From Agromyces aureus (GTDB taxonomy: Bacteria; Actinomycetota; Actinomycetes; Actinomycetales; Microbacteriaceae): a stretch of DNA of 64,000 bases. Within the stretch, counting starts at the first letter, position 1; every line of letters begins with the position of its first letter. Under the pieces are notes generated by a model, which saw nothing but the letters and a program-made list of their open reading frames with translations, had not been told where the DNA came from and did not search any database. Positions 6,674-15,959 of the stretch are shown here, in pieces. The stretch spans positions 2,108,001 through 2,172,000 of the forward strand of contig NZ_CP013979.1 in NCBI RefSeq assembly GCF_001660485.1, in the 5' to 3' direction. A program made the position numbers and the translations under genes.

Positions 6674-8662
6674 GTGGCCGACGGTTTCGAGCTCTTCACC
6701 GATCGTTCCGTTGTCGCGATGCGCGTCAACGGCGAGCTCAAGGATCTGGCCACGACGGTGACCGATGCCGACGAGGTCGAGCCCGTGACGATCGACTCGC
6801 CCGACGGGCTCTCGATCCTGCGCCACTCGGCCGCGCACGTGCTCGCCCAGGCCGTGCAGTCGATCAACCCCGAGGCCAAGCTCGGCATCGGCCCGCCCGT
6901 GACCGACGGGTTCTACTACGACTTCGACGTCGCCGAGGCGTTCAGCACCGACGACCTCAAGGCCCTCGACAAGGAGATGGGTCGCATCATCCGTGCCGGC
7001 CAGCGCTTCGTGCGCCGGGTCGTGACCGATGACGAGGCCCGTGCCGAGCTCGCGAACGAGCCGTACAAGCTCGAGCTCATCGGGCTCAAGGGCACCGGTG
7101 GTCACGGCAAGGGCACCGGCGACGATCACGAGTCCGTCGAGGTCGGGGCCGGCGAGCTGACGATCTACGACAACGTCGACCCGAAGACCGGCGAGGTCGT
7201 CTGGAAGGACCTCTGCCGCGGCCCGCACCTTCCGAACACCCGCATGATCGGCAACGGCTGGGCGCTCCAGCGCGTGGCCGGCGCCTACTGGCGCGGCAGC
7301 GAGAAGAACCCCCAGTTGCAGCGCATCTACGGCACCGCATGGCCCACCAAAGACGAGCTGCGCGCCTACCAGCACCGCCTCGAGGAGGCCGCCAAGCGCG
7401 ACCACCGCAAGCTCGGCAAGGACCTCGACCTCTTCTCGTTCCCCGACGAGATCGGCTCGGGCCTGTCGGTCTGGCACCCCAAGGGCGGCGTCATCCGCGG
7501 CGAGATGGAGCAGCACGCGCGTCGTCGCCACATCGAGGGCGGCTACACCTACGTCTACACCCCGCACATCTCCAAGGAAGACCTCTTCCTCACCTCGAAC
7601 CACCTCGTCACCTACAAGGACGGCATGTTCCCGCCCATCGTGATGGACGAGGAGCGCGACGCCGAGGGCAACATCACCAAGCAGGGCCAGGACTACTACC
7701 TGAAGCCCATGAACTGCCCGATGCACATCCTCATCTACAAGGAGCGCGGGCGCAGCTACCGCGACCTGCCGATGCGCCTCGCCGAGAACGGCACGGTCTA
7801 CCGCAACGAGCTCTCGGGTGCGCTGCACGGTCTCACGCGCGTGCGCGGCTTCACGCAGGACGACTCGCACCTGTTCGTGACCCCCGAGCAGCTCGAGGCC
7901 GAGACGACCAGGGTGCTCGAGTTCGTGGTCTCGATGCTGCGCGACTTCGGCCTCGAGGACTTCGAGCTCGAACTCTCGATGCGCGACGACGAGAAGTCGA
8001 AGTGGATCGGCTCCGACGAGTTCTGGGAGTACTCCACCGACGCGCTCCGCAACGTGGCGCTCGCCAGCGGGCTGAAGCTCACCGAGGTCCCGGGTGAGGC
8101 GGCGTTCTACGGCCCGAAGATCGACCTGAAGACCCGCGACGCCATCGGCCGCACCTGGCAGCTCTCGACCGTGCAGGTCGACCCGAACCTGCCCGAGCGA
8201 TTCGGCCTCGAGTACACCGGGTCCGACGGCGAGCGGCACCGGCCGATCATGATCCACCGGGCACTGTTCGGCTCGATCGAGCGGTTCTTCGCGATCCTGC
8301 TCGAGCACTACGCGGGCGCGTTCCCGGTGTGGCTCTCGCCCGTGCAGGTCGTCGGCATCCCGGTCGCCGAGCAGTTCTCCGACTACCTCGACGACATCAT
8401 CGCGAAGCTCCGGGCCGCAGGCGTCCGCGCCGAGGTCGACCACTCCGACGACCGCATGCAGAAGAAGATCCGCACGCACACCACGCAGAAGGTGCCGCTG
8501 CAGCTCATCGCCGGCGAGCAGGACCGCTCGGGCGGCACGGTGTCGTTCCGCTTCCGCGACGGAACGCAGACCAACGGCGTGCCCGTCGACGACGCCGTCG
8601 CGCTGATCCTCAGGGCGATCTCCGACCGCAAGCTCGTGAACACGGCCGAGGACCTGGCGTGA
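6674..8662 (+). CDS. thrS: Threonine--tRNA ligase
   Basis: The enzyme charges tRNA-Thr and edits Ser-tRNA-Thr. It is 662 residues, normal for actinobacteria. A short TGS-like N-terminus is followed by the editing domain with H51-x3-H55 ([10 protein letters not shown]) and C181/H185 (CRGPHLPNT), the four metal-site residues. The class II core starts near 250 with [11 protein letters not shown] and has the zinc Cys348 in MNCPMHIL; the C-terminal anticodon domain ends [10 protein letters not shown]. The insert with [13 protein letters not shown] in the editing domain is typical of actinobacteria. The start is GTG at 6674 after AGGGAG. The next gene overlaps its stop by four bases. Confidence 0.98.
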   Translation: MADGFELFTDRSVVAMRVNGELKDLATTVTDADEVEPVTIDSPDGLSILRHSAAHVLAQAVQSINPEAKLGIGPPVTDGFYYDFDVAEAFSTDDLKALDKEMGRIIRAGQRFVRRVVTDDEARAELANEPYKLELIGLKGTGGHGKGTGDDHESVEVGAGELTIYDNVDPKTGEVVWKDLCRGPHLPNTRMIGNGWALQRVAGAYWRGSEKNPQLQRIYGTAWPTKDELRAYQHRLEEAAKRDHRKLGKDLDLFSFPDEIGSGLSVWHPKGGVIRGEMEQHARRRHIEGGYTYVYTPHISKEDLFLTSNHLVTYKDGMFPPIVMDEERDAEGNITKQGQDYYLKPMNCPMHILIYKERGRSYRDLPMRLAENGTVYRNELSGALHGLTRVRGFTQDDSHLFVTPEQLEAETTRVLEFVVSMLRDFGLEDFELELSMRDDEKSKWIGSDEFWEYSTDALRNVALASGLKLTEVPGEAAFYGPKIDLKTRDAIGRTWQLSTVQVDPNLPERFGLEYTGSDGERHRPIMIHRALFGSIERFFAILLEHYAGAFPVWLSPVQVVGIPVAEQFSDYLDDIIAKLRAAGVRAEVDHSDDRMQKKIRTHTTQKVPLQLIAGEQDRSGGTVSFRFRDGTQTNGVPVDDAVALILRAISDRKLVNTAEDLA

Positions 8663-9243
8663 CCGACCGCTCGACGAGCCCCGAACCTGCGGCTGTCGCA
8701 GTGGAGGGGCTCGTCGATGCGGCGACGCTGGCCGGCGTGCCCGATGCGTTCCAGCGGCTCTGGACCCCGCATCGCATGGCGTACATCAATGCCGGTGCCG
8801 ATGCGATGCGTGCTGCGTGCCCGTTCTGCGCCGCTCCTGAGAAGTCCGACGCCGACGGGCTCATCGTGCACCGCGGCCGCACGGCGTACGTGCTCCTGAA
8901 CCTGTTCCCGTACAACTCCGGTCACCTGCTCGTGTGCCCGTATCGGCACATCGCCACCTACGACCAGGCCTCGCCCGAGGAGGTCGCCGAGATCGGCGAG
9001 CTCACGCAGACCGGCATGCGGGTGCTGCGCGAGGTCTCGCGCTGCGACGGCTTCAACATCGGCATGAACCAGGGTGCGGTGGCCGGCGCCGGCGTCGACG
9101 AGCACCTGCACCAGCACGTCGTGCCGCGGTGGGCCTCCGATGCGAACTTCTTCCCGATCATCGCGCGCACCAAGGCGCTGCCGCAGCTGCTCGGCGAGGT
9201 GCGGGTTGCGGTGGCCGAGGCCTGGCCGGCATCGGGCACCTAG
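8659..9243 (+). CDS. HIT domain protein (nucleotide hydrolase/transferase)
   Basis: The protein is a 194-residue histidine-triad family member. The C-terminal motif [10 protein letters not shown] is the active-site triad that forms a nucleotidyl-His intermediate; relatives split dinucleoside polyphosphates or AMP conjugates. CPFC near residue 53 starts a zinc-type feature common in Fhit-like actinobacterial members. Its GTG (8659) overlaps the thrS stop in GTGA, so the two are translationally coupled. In many actinobacteria this gene is followed by phosphatidylinositol (mannoside) genes; here it is followed by a terminator and a minus-strand gene. The exact substrate is unknown. Confidence 0.9.
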   Translation: MTDRSTSPEPAAVAVEGLVDAATLAGVPDAFQRLWTPHRMAYINAGADAMRAACPFCAAPEKSDADGLIVHRGRTAYVLLNLFPYNSGHLLVCPYRHIATYDQASPEEVAEIGELTQTGMRVLREVSRCDGFNIGMNQGAVAGAGVDEHLHQHVVPRWASDANFFPIIARTKALPQLLGEVRVAVAEAWPASGT

Positions 9244-9276
9244 CCGCGACCAGGGCGCCGACCGGCATGGGTTGCT

Positions 9277-9318
9277 CGCGGCATCCGCTGGGCCGACCTC
9301 GAGCGAGCGGATGCTGCG
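9277..9318. terminator. Convergent terminator built from the GGCATCCG/CGGATGCT motif
   Basis: CGCGGCATCCGCT (9277-9289) pairs with AGCGGATGCTGCG (9306-9318), a 13-bp stem with one G-U pair. It lies between the stops of the HIT gene (+) and pdxY (-). Both arms contain the over-used 8-mer core described in the findings. Confidence 0.65.
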
Positions 9319-9355
9319 GGCCTGCGTACCGCGAACCCGCCGCGCGCGTTCGGGG

Positions 9356-10207
9356 TCAGCGCACCCGACGAACGGTGAACTGCATGCGGGGGTTCGCGTA
9401 GGCCTCCTGCGACTCGACGAGCTGGAGCTCGCGCTCGCCCGACTCGTGCGTGCGCTCGAGCAGGTCGAACACGCTCGAGGTCGTGCGCGCGAGGGCGTCG
9501 GCGGCGTCGCGCGTGCGCAGGTAGTGCGCGGTGAAGAGCGCGGCGCTGACGTCGCCCGAGCCGTTGGCCTTCATGGGCAGCAGGGGAGTCTGCACGATCC
9601 AGGCGCCGTGATCGTCGACGGCGAGCATCTCGATGGTGCCCTCCTCGCGATCCGGTCGCTCGACGCTCGTGACGAGCACGATCGAGGGGCCCGTCGCGCG
9701 TACGAGGTCGACCGAGGCGAGCGTCGACTCGAGGGTGTCGGGGGAGGTGTCGGTGAGGAACCCGAGTTCGAACTGGTTCGGGGTGATGAGGTCGGCGGCG
9801 GGGACCACGCGCTCGCGGAGCAGGATCGGGATGGCCGGCGCCACGAAGCATCCGGATTTCGCGTTGCCCATGACAGGATCGCAGGCGTAGATCGCCTCGG
9901 GGTTCGCGGCCTTCACGCGTGCGACCGCATCGAGGATGACGTCGCCGATGCCCTCGCCGCCCTGGTAACCCGAGAGCACCGCGTCGATCTGCGGGAACGC
10001 GCCGCGCTCCTCGATGCCCGTGATGACCTCGCGAACGTCATCGGGAGCGATGAGCGGACCGCGCCACGCGCCGTAGCCGGTGTGGTTCGAGAAGTTGACC
10101 GTGTAGACCGGCAGCACCTCGACGCCGATGCGCTGGAGCGGGAAGACGGCGGCGGAGTTGCCGACGTGGCCGTAGGCGACCGCCGACTGGATCGAGAGAA
10201 TCTTCAC
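9356..10207 (-). CDS. pdxY: Pyridoxal kinase (PdxY type)
   Basis: This is a 283-residue ribokinase-fold kinase that phosphorylates pyridoxal to PLP (B6 salvage). The visible family motifs are AYGHVGNSAAVFPLQRIG at the N-terminus, NFSNHTGYG, SGYQGGE, the CDPVMG block, ITPNQFELGFLT and the late KANGSGD anion-hole and base segment with the catalytic Asp. The GTG at 10207 starts the family-typical N-terminus VKILSIQS; a longer reading frame upstream is low-complexity and overlaps the regulator gene. It begins 31 bases after the MocR gene stop on the same strand, so the pair is probably one operon: regulator first, salvage kinase second. Confidence 0.93.
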   Translation of the reverse strand: MKILSIQSAVAYGHVGNSAAVFPLQRIGVEVLPVYTVNFSNHTGYGAWRGPLIAPDDVREVITGIEERGAFPQIDAVLSGYQGGEGIGDVILDAVARVKAANPEAIYACDPVMGNAKSGCFVAPAIPILLRERVVPAADLITPNQFELGFLTDTSPDTLESTLASVDLVRATGPSIVLVTSVERPDREEGTIEMLAVDDHGAWIVQTPLLPMKANGSGDVSAALFTAHYLRTRDAADALARTTSSVFDLLERTHESGERELQLVESQEAYANPRMQFTVRRVR

Positions 10208-10238
10208 CGATCGATCATCGCACCTTCGTCGGGCGTCC

Positions 10239-11576
10239 TCAGCCCGCGATGCGGCTCTGCGCCGTCGCGGCGCGGACCGACGCTCCGATGTCGGCGGCGA
10301 GCTTGTCGAGGTCGGCATCGGGGAGCTCGTGGACGGTCAGCCGGAGGCGCTGCGACGGCGCACGGTCGCCGAGCGCGAACTCGTCGCCGGGGCGGGCGAG
10401 CCAGCCGCGCCGCATGAGCTGCTCGGACACGGCGCGAGCCGGCGCGCCGAGCGGGACCCAGACGCTGAGACCGTCGCCGGGGTTCGTCGGCAGCCCCTCG
10501 GCCGTGAGCAGCTCGGCGAAGCGGGCGTTGCGCGCGGCGTAGTGCGAGCCCGCGCGCTCGATGCGCTCCCGCACGTCGGGGTCGGTGATCAGGGCGTGCA
10601 CCAGCCGCTGCAGGAGATGGCTCACCCAGGTCGTGCCCGGCGTCAACCGCATCGCGAGCCGTTCGGCGGTCTCGGGGTCCGAGGCCGTGACGGCGAGGCA
10701 CATGTCGGGTCCCAGGAACTTCGAGACCGAGCGCACGAGCGCCCACCGTCGGTGCCCGTCGCCGATCAGGGAGTGGTGCGGGCGCCTCGAGAGCAGCGAG
10801 TAGTGGTCGTCCTCGATGACGAGCACGTACGGGTGCTCGGCGAGCACGGCCCGCAGGTCGGCGGCGCGACGCTCCGAGAGGCTCGCGCCGGTCGGATTCT
10901 GCGCCCGCGGCGTGCAGATGACCGCGCGGACCCCCTGCTCGAGCGCCGAGCGGAGCCCCTCGACGGTCATGCCCTCGTCATCGACCGGCACCGGCACCGG
11001 TCGGTACCCGGCCACGCGGACCGTATGGATGCTCGTGAGGAAGCAGGGATCTTCGAGGGCGACGGCGTCGTCGCGCGTCAGGGCCTGGGCCAGGAGGCGC
11101 TCGACGGCGTCGGCGGCACCGCTCGTGACGGTGATGCGCATCGGGGTGCCCGGTGGCAGGTCGGCGCTCATCCACTCCTGCGCCGAGCGCTCGAGGCCCG
11201 GATCGATCACGGGTTCGCCGTAGAGCACCGGGCGTCGTGCGATGCCGATGAGGGCGTCGGAGGGATCGGGGATTCGCGCGGCGTCGGGGTTGCCGGTCGC
11301 GAGGTCGCGGAGTGCGGTGTCGGCGGCGAATCCCTCCTGCGCCACGGCGGAGGCGCCGGCGACCCGCGTGCCGCCTCGACCCAACGTGACGACGACACCC
11401 GCGTTCGTGAGCTGCCGGTAGGCCGACACGGCGGTGTTGCGGTTGACGCCGAGCTGTTCGGCGAGGGCGCGCACGGGCGGCAACGCATCGCCGGGGCGGA
11501 GCTTGCCACGCTCGATGAGCGTGCGCAGGCTCTCGGCGATCTCGGCCGCCGATCGTCCCTCGATGTCGACGCTCAC
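10239..11576 (-). CDS. pdxR: MocR-family PLP-binding regulator (PdxR-like)
   Basis: The 445-residue protein fuses a GntR winged helix (about 5-70, with RALAEQLGVNRNTAVSAYR as the helix-turn-helix) to a fold-type I aminotransferase-like domain. The PLP lysine is K286 in RSVSKFLGPD; TPRAQNPTG and IEDDHYS carry the usual cofactor contacts. MocR/PdxR proteins sense PLP and control pdxST. Its position divergent from pdxS and upstream of a pyridoxal kinase in the same operon supports that role. The start GTG at 11576 follows GAGGAGG at a spacing of about 8; a longer in-frame extension would run antisense through pdxS and is rejected. Confidence 0.9.
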   Translation of the reverse strand: MSVDIEGRSAAEIAESLRTLIERGKLRPGDALPPVRALAEQLGVNRNTAVSAYRQLTNAGVVVTLGRGGTRVAGASAVAQEGFAADTALRDLATGNPDAARIPDPSDALIGIARRPVLYGEPVIDPGLERSAQEWMSADLPPGTPMRITVTSGAADAVERLLAQALTRDDAVALEDPCFLTSIHTVRVAGYRPVPVPVDDEGMTVEGLRSALEQGVRAVICTPRAQNPTGASLSERRAADLRAVLAEHPYVLVIEDDHYSLLSRRPHHSLIGDGHRRWALVRSVSKFLGPDMCLAVTASDPETAERLAMRLTPGTTWVSHLLQRLVHALITDPDVRERIERAGSHYAARNARFAELLTAEGLPTNPGDGLSVWVPLGAPARAVSEQLMRRGWLARPGDEFALGDRAPSQRLRLTVHELPDADLDKLAADIGASVRAATAQSRIAG

Positions 11577-11622
11577 GTCACCGTCCTCCTCGGGTCTGCG
11601 GGTGCTGGACCTCCATGCTACC

Positions 11623-11652
11623 GTTTGGCCTAGGACAAACATTCTCTTTGTC
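11623..11652. promoter_or_regulatory. Double palindrome between the MocR gene and pdxS (candidate PdxR operator)
   Basis: GACAAA (11634-11639) and TTTGTC (11647-11652) form a perfect inverted repeat with a 7-base spacer. It overlaps a second one, GTTTG (11623-11627) and CAAAC (11636-11640). Both lie in an AT-rich island in the middle of the divergent spacer, where the promoters for both directions should be. Confidence 0.6.
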
Positions 11653-11699
11653 TGAACGTGTTGCGCACCGTCCCAGCGCACCTCCGGAAGGATTCCCCA

Positions 11700-12590
11700 G
11701 TGACCGTATCCGAGACGGGCTCGAGCCGCGTGAAGCGCGGCCTCGCCGAGATGCTGAAGGGCGGCGTCATCATGGACGTCGTCACCCCCGAACAGGCCCG
11801 CATCGCCGAGGACGCCGGCGCCGTCGCCGTCATGGCGCTCGAGCGCGTTCCCGCCGACATCCGCGCCCAGGGCGGCGTCGCCCGCATGAGCGACCCCGAC
11901 CTCATCGAGGCGATCATCGCCGAGGTCTCGATCCCCGTCATGGCGAAGGCCCGCATCGGCCACTTCGTCGAGGCGCAGGTGCTGCAGGCCCTCGACGTCG
12001 ACTACATCGACGAGTCTGAGGTGCTCTCGCCCGCCGACTTCGTCAACCACATCGACAAGTGGTCCTTCAACACGCCGTTCGTGTGCGGTGCGACCAACCT
12101 CGGTGAGGCGCTCCGTCGCATCAACGAGGGCGCGGCCATGATCCGCTCGAAGGGCGAGGCCGGAACGGGCGACGTCTCCGAGGCGACCAAGCACATCCGC
12201 AAGATCCGCTCGGAGATCAACGTGCTGAGCTCGATGACGAAGGACGAGCTCTACGTCGCCGCGAAGGAGCTGCAGGCTCCCTACGACCTCGTCGTCGAGA
12301 TCGCCGAGACCGGCAAGCTGCCCGTCGTGCTCTTCACCGCCGGCGGCGTCGCGACTCCGGCCGACGCCGCGATGATGATGCAGCTGGGTGCCGACGGCGT
12401 CTTCGTCGGCTCCGGCATCTTCAAGTCGGGCAACCCCGAGGCGCGCGCCGCGGCGGTCGTCAAGGCCACCGCGTTCTACGACGACCCGTCCGTCATCGCC
12501 GAGGTCTCGCGCGGCCTGGGTGAGGCCATGGTCGGCATCAACGTCGCCGACCTCGCCGCGCCGCACCGCCTCTCCGAGCGCGGCTGGTGA
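11700..12590 (+). CDS. pdxS: Pyridoxal 5'-phosphate synthase, lyase subunit PdxS
   Basis: PdxS makes PLP directly from ribose 5-phosphate, glyceraldehyde 3-phosphate and ammonia supplied by PdxT. The 296-residue TIM barrel has D26 (MDVVTPEQ), the first Schiff-base lysine K83 (MAKARIGH) and the second, K151 (RSKGEAGTG), all in place. The GTG at 11700 follows GGAAGGA (11686-11692); the longer in-frame N-terminus from 11658 is rejected because it reads through this site and the family starts here. The stop overlaps the pdxT start by four bases. Confidence 0.98.
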   Translation: MTVSETGSSRVKRGLAEMLKGGVIMDVVTPEQARIAEDAGAVAVMALERVPADIRAQGGVARMSDPDLIEAIIAEVSIPVMAKARIGHFVEAQVLQALDVDYIDESEVLSPADFVNHIDKWSFNTPFVCGATNLGEALRRINEGAAMIRSKGEAGTGDVSEATKHIRKIRSEINVLSSMTKDELYVAAKELQAPYDLVVEIAETGKLPVVLFTAGGVATPADAAMMMQLGADGVFVGSGIFKSGNPEARAAAVVKATAFYDDPSVIAEVSRGLGEAMVGINVADLAAPHRLSERGW

Positions 12591-13234
12591 CGACGAACCT
12601 GCGAAGCGAGTCGCTCGACGCGGGGGATGCGGCCTCGGCCGGCCCCCGCGTCGGGGTGCTCGCCCTGCAGGGGGATTTCCGCGAGCACGCGAGGGTGCTC
12701 GCGGGCCTCGGTGCGCGCGTGTCGCTCGTGCGCCGGCCCGATGAGCTCGAGTCGATCGACGGCCTCGTGATCCCCGGCGGCGAGTCGAGCGTCATGGACA
12801 AGCTGTCGCGCATCTTCGGCCTGCAGCAGCCGCTCCGTGCAGCGATCGCCGGCGGGCTGCCCGTGTACGGCACCTGCGCCGGGCTCATCATGCTCGCCGA
12901 CACCGTGCTCGACGGCATCGCGGGCCAGGAGTCGCTCGGCGGCCTCGACGTCGAGGTTCGCCGCAACGCCTTCGGCTCGCAGAACCAGTCCTTCGAGACC
13001 GACCTCGAGGTGCCGGCGCTCGGCGGCGAGCCGGTGCACGCCGTGTTCATCCGCGGCCCGGTCGTCGAGTCGGTCGGCCCGGCGGCCACGTCGCTCGCCT
13101 CGCTCGCCGACGGGCGCGTGGTCGCGGTCGAGCAGGGCAACCTGCTCGGTACGAGCTTCCACCCCGAGATCACGGGGGAGCACCGCTTCCACGAGTACTT
13201 CCTCGCCAAGGTCGCGGCTCGCATCGCGGCCTGA
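12587..13234 (+). CDS. pdxT: Pyridoxal 5'-phosphate synthase, glutaminase subunit PdxT
   Basis: This 215-residue class I glutamine amidotransferase feeds ammonia to PdxS. The nucleophile is C97 in YGTCAGL; the His-Glu pair lies in [20 protein letters not shown] and IPGGESSVM are diagnostic of PdxT. Its GTG overlaps the pdxS stop (GTGA). There is an extra N-terminal stretch of about 20 residues before the core; an internal start near residue 20 is possible but lacks a clear ribosome-binding site. Confidence 0.96.
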   Translation: MTTNLRSESLDAGDAASAGPRVGVLALQGDFREHARVLAGLGARVSLVRRPDELESIDGLVIPGGESSVMDKLSRIFGLQQPLRAAIAGGLPVYGTCAGLIMLADTVLDGIAGQESLGGLDVEVRRNAFGSQNQSFETDLEVPALGGEPVHAVFIRGPVVESVGPAATSLASLADGRVVAVEQGNLLGTSFHPEITGEHRFHEYFLAKVAARIAA

Positions 13235-13309
13235 GTCAGGGCGGATGCCGCGGCGTCCGCCCTGACCGCCGGTCGATGCCCTCGGCGGGCGGGTGTCGGT
13301 TGCGAACGC

Positions 13310-13315
13310 TAGCCT
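13310..13315 (+). promoter_or_regulatory. -10 element for the leaderless DUF1697 gene
   Basis: TAGCCT ends seven bases before the GTG at 13323, with no Shine-Dalgarno sequence between. Confidence 0.45.
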
Positions 13316-13322
13316 CGGCCAC

Positions 13323-13871
13323 GTGACCCAGTACATCGCGCTCCTCCGCGGAGTGAACGTCGGCGGCATCACGGTCAAGTCCGCCGACCTGAAGGCGCTG
13401 TTCGACTCGATGGGGTTCGAGGCGGTGCGCACGGTGCTCGCGAGCGGCAACGTCGCGTTCGAGCACGACGGGACGACCGGCGACGGCACCACCGAGACAT
13501 CCGCAGCTTTGAAGGCCCGGATCGAGGCCGGGCTCCGTGATCGGTTCGGATACGAGGCTTGGATCGTGCTGCTCACGCGCGACGAGCTCGAACGCGTGGT
13601 CGGCGCGTTCCCGTTCGATGCCCAGCTCGAGGGCTGGCATCCGTACGTGCTCTTCGGATCGGATGCCGCGCACCTGGCCGAGCTGGCGGCTGCGGCCGGC
13701 GACGTCGACGACGCCGACGACGTCGTGCGGGCCGGCGACGGGGTGCTGTACTGGCACAACCGGCGCGAGCGCGGCGTCGGCAGCGCGTTCGCGAAGCTCA
13801 CCGCGAAGGCCCGCTTCAAGCCGACGACCACGAACCGCAACCTGCGCACACTCGCCAAGCTGCTCGCATGA
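13323..13871 (+). CDS. DUF1697 family protein
   Basis: The 182-residue protein has the DUF1697 opening, QYIALLRGVNVGG, followed by a helix that begins MGFEAVRTVLASGNVAF. The family is widespread in bacteria and its function is not established. The GTG at 13323 gives the standard N-terminus; an upstream GTG at 13293 would add ten residues that do not match the family. The C-terminus is basic (RFKPTTTNRNLRTLAKLL). It is monocistronic, between pdxT and yebC. Confidence 0.88.
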   Translation: MTQYIALLRGVNVGGITVKSADLKALFDSMGFEAVRTVLASGNVAFEHDGTTGDGTTETSAALKARIEAGLRDRFGYEAWIVLLTRDELERVVGAFPFDAQLEGWHPYVLFGSDAAHLAELAAAAGDVDDADDVVRAGDGVLYWHNRRERGVGSAFAKLTAKARFKPTTTNRNLRTLAKLLA

Positions 13872-13895
13872 ACCAGGTCTGAACATGCCCTGACC

Positions 13896-13901
13896 TAGAA
13901 T
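13896..13901 (+). promoter_or_regulatory. -10 element upstream of yebC
   Basis: TAGAAT lies 54 bases before the yebC start. No convincing -35 is seen. Confidence 0.4.
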
Positions 13902-13955
13902 GGGACGGCGCGAACCGGAACGCATCGGTCGCGGAGGATTCGATTCAGGAGACGC

Positions 13956-14717
13956 ATGTCCGGGCATTCCAAGTGGGCGACGACCAAGCACAAGAAGGCG
14001 ATCATCGACTCGCGCCGTGCCAAGTCGTTCGCGAAGCTCATCAAGAACATCGAGGTCGCCGCCAAGATGGGCGGAGCCGACCTGTCGGGCAACCCGACGC
14101 TCGTCGACGCCGTGCAGAAGGCGAAGAAGACCTCGGTCCCCAACGACAACATCGATCGTGCGATCAAGCGCGGCGCTGGCCTCACCGGTGAGTCCATCGA
14201 CTACGCGACGATCATGTACGAGGGCTACGGCCCGAACGGCGTGGCCCTGCTCGTCGAGTGCCTCACCGACAACAAGAACCGCGCCGCAGCCGAGGTGCGC
14301 ACGCTCATGAGCCGCAACGGCGGCACCATGGCCGACCCCGGTTCGGTCGCCTACAACTTCGCGCGCAAGGGCGTCATCGTCGTGTCCAAGACCGACGGCC
14401 TGACCGAAGACGACGTGCTCGGCGCGGTGCTCGACGCGGGCGCCGAAGAGGTCACCGACGAGGGCGAGACCTTCGAGGTCATCACCGAGGCGTCCGACAT
14501 GGTCGCGGCGCGCACCGCGCTGCAGGAGGCCGGCATCGACTACGACTCCGCCGATGCCGCATTCGTGCCGTCGCTCAAGGTCGAGATCGACGCCGAGACC
14601 GCCCGCAAGGTGTTCCGCCTGATCGACGCGCTCGAGGACAGCGACGACGTGCAGAACATCTACAGCAACTTCGACCTCTCGGCCGAGGTGCAGGCCGAGC
14701 TCGAGTCGGACGAGTAG
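13956..14717 (+). CDS. yebC: YebC/PmpR family protein
   Basis: This 253-residue member of the YebC/TACO1 family begins with the hallmark [16 protein letters not shown]. The family was annotated as transcriptional regulators of quorum sensing or Holliday-junction genes; some members act on translating ribosomes at poly-proline stretches. The usual order yebC-ruvC-ruvA-ruvB is kept, with ruvC ten bases downstream. GGAG at 13947-13950 precedes the ATG. Which role applies here cannot be read from the sequence. Confidence 0.95.
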   Translation: MSGHSKWATTKHKKAIIDSRRAKSFAKLIKNIEVAAKMGGADLSGNPTLVDAVQKAKKTSVPNDNIDRAIKRGAGLTGESIDYATIMYEGYGPNGVALLVECLTDNKNRAAAEVRTLMSRNGGTMADPGSVAYNFARKGVIVVSKTDGLTEDDVLGAVLDAGAEEVTDEGETFEVITEASDMVAARTALQEAGIDYDSADAAFVPSLKVEIDAETARKVFRLIDALEDSDDVQNIYSNFDLSAEVQAELESDE

Positions 14718-14727
14718 GCCGATCGCC

Positions 14728-15339
14728 GTGCGCGTGCTCGGCATCGATCCCGGCCTCACCAGATGCGGTGTGGGCGTGGTCGATGTCGAGCCCAACCGCA
14801 CCGCCCGACTGGTCGACGTCGTCGTGCTTCGCACGCCCGCCGACCTCGACACGCCGAACCGGCTGGTGCGCATCGCCGAGGGGCTCGAGGCGATCCTCGA
14901 CGAGCATCGCCCGCAGGCCGTTGCGCTCGAGCGCGTGTTCGCCCGCAGCGACGTCTCCACGATCATGGGCACGGCCCAGATCTCGGGGGTCGCGATGCTG
15001 CTCGCCGCACGGCGCAGGCTGCCCGTCGCGTTGCACACCCCCAGTGAGGTCAAGGCGGCGATCACCGGGTACGGGCGCGCCGACAAGGCCCAGGTCGGGG
15101 CCATGGTCGCCCGCATCCTCGGCCTCGACGCCGTGCCGAAGCCCGCTGACGCCGCAGACTCGCTCGCCCTCGCGATCTGCCATGCCTGGCGCACCGGTGG
15201 CGTCGCCGGTGCCGCCGTGCTCGACGCTTCGAATCCGGATGCCGCGGCGCAGGGCGCCCTCACGCCCGCGCAGCGCGCATGGCTCGCCGCCGAGCGCTCC
15301 GCCTCCGTGTCGGGGGCGGCCCGTAGGGTGAAGGAGTGA
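14728..15339 (+). CDS. ruvC: Crossover junction endodeoxyribonuclease RuvC
   Basis: RuvC resolves Holliday junctions made by RecA and moved by RuvAB. The 203-residue protein has an RNase H-like fold with acidic residues D7 (LGIDPG), E69 (ALERVF) and the late Asp pair in [15 protein letters not shown]. Actinobacterial members carry the extra C-terminal tail seen here. The start is GTG at 14728. The stop overlaps ruvA by four bases. Confidence 0.97.
   Translation: MRVLGIDPGLTRCGVGVVDVEPNRTARLVDVVVLRTPADLDTPNRLVRIAEGLEAILDEHRPQAVALERVFARSDVSTIMGTAQISGVAMLLAARRRLPVALHTPSEVKAAITGYGRADKAQVGAMVARILGLDAVPKPADAADSLALAICHAWRTGGVAGAAVLDASNPDAAAQGALTPAQRAWLAAERSASVSGAARRVKE
15324..15329 (+). promoter_or_regulatory. 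Possible internal -10 before ruvA
   Basis: TAGGGT inside the ruvC 3' end is six bases before the ruvA GTG. The AAGGAG here abuts the start codon and would be too close to work as a ribosome-binding site, so a leaderless ruvA transcript is possible. Confidence 0.3.
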
Positions 15340-15959
15340 TCTCCTCCCTCCGCGGGCCAGTGCTCGTCGCTGCCGGAACCTCGCTCGTGATCGACGTCGG
15401 CGGTGTCGGCTTCCAGGTCAACACGACTCCCGCGCTCGTTCTCGCCGCCCGCGAAGGTCACGAGCTGTTCGTGCACACCACGCTCATCGTGCGCGAAGAC
15501 GCCCTGACCCTGTTCGGCTTCGGCACGCGCGACGAGCTCGACGTGTTCGAACTGCTCATCGGGGTGACCGGAGTGGGCCCCCGGTCGGCGCTCGGCGTGC
15601 TCTCGGCGATGGCGCCGTCGCAGATCGCCACGGCGGTCGCGACCGACGACGACGCGGCGTTCCGCAAGGTCACGGGCATCGGCCCGAAGACCGCGAAGCT
15701 CATCACGGTCTCACTGGCGGGCAAGCTCATCGCGCCGAGCGCGGTCGACGTGCCCGTCATCGCCGGATCCGCTCGCGGGGTGGTCGACAGCGTGCTCGCC
15801 GCACTCACCGGGCTCGGGTGGACCGAACGCGCGGCCGTCGAGGCCGTCGACGAGGTCATGGCCGAGGCGTCCGACGCCGATGCTGCGTCGATCCCCGCCG
15901 TGCTCCGACTCTCGCTCGCCCGGCTCGGGCCCGCCCAGACCGTCGGGCGGTCGCGATGA
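15336..15959 (+). CDS. ruvA: Holliday junction branch migration protein RuvA
   Basis: The 207-residue RuvA holds the junction open as a tetramer and loads RuvB. The OB-fold N-terminus ([25 protein letters not shown]) is followed by two helix-hairpin-helix motifs ([15 protein letters not shown] and [12 protein letters not shown]) and a C-terminal domain of helices that contacts RuvB. The GTG overlaps the ruvC stop and its own stop overlaps the ruvB ATG. Confidence 0.97.
   Translation: MISSLRGPVLVAAGTSLVIDVGGVGFQVNTTPALVLAAREGHELFVHTTLIVREDALTLFGFGTRDELDVFELLIGVTGVGPRSALGVLSAMAPSQIATAVATDDDAAFRKVTGIGPKTAKLITVSLAGKLIAPSAVDVPVIAGSARGVVDSVLAALTGLGWTERAAVEAVDEVMAEASDADAASIPAVLRLSLARLGPAQTVGRSR

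Noticed and set aside
11577..12566. N-terminal extension of the MocR gene through pdxS
   Set aside because: It is antisense to pdxS; GTG 11576 has GAGGAGG and gives a complete winged helix.
13236..15476. A 746-residue minus-strand frame across DUF1697, yebC and ruvC
   Set aside because: It is antisense to three well-supported genes and has no motif or start signal.
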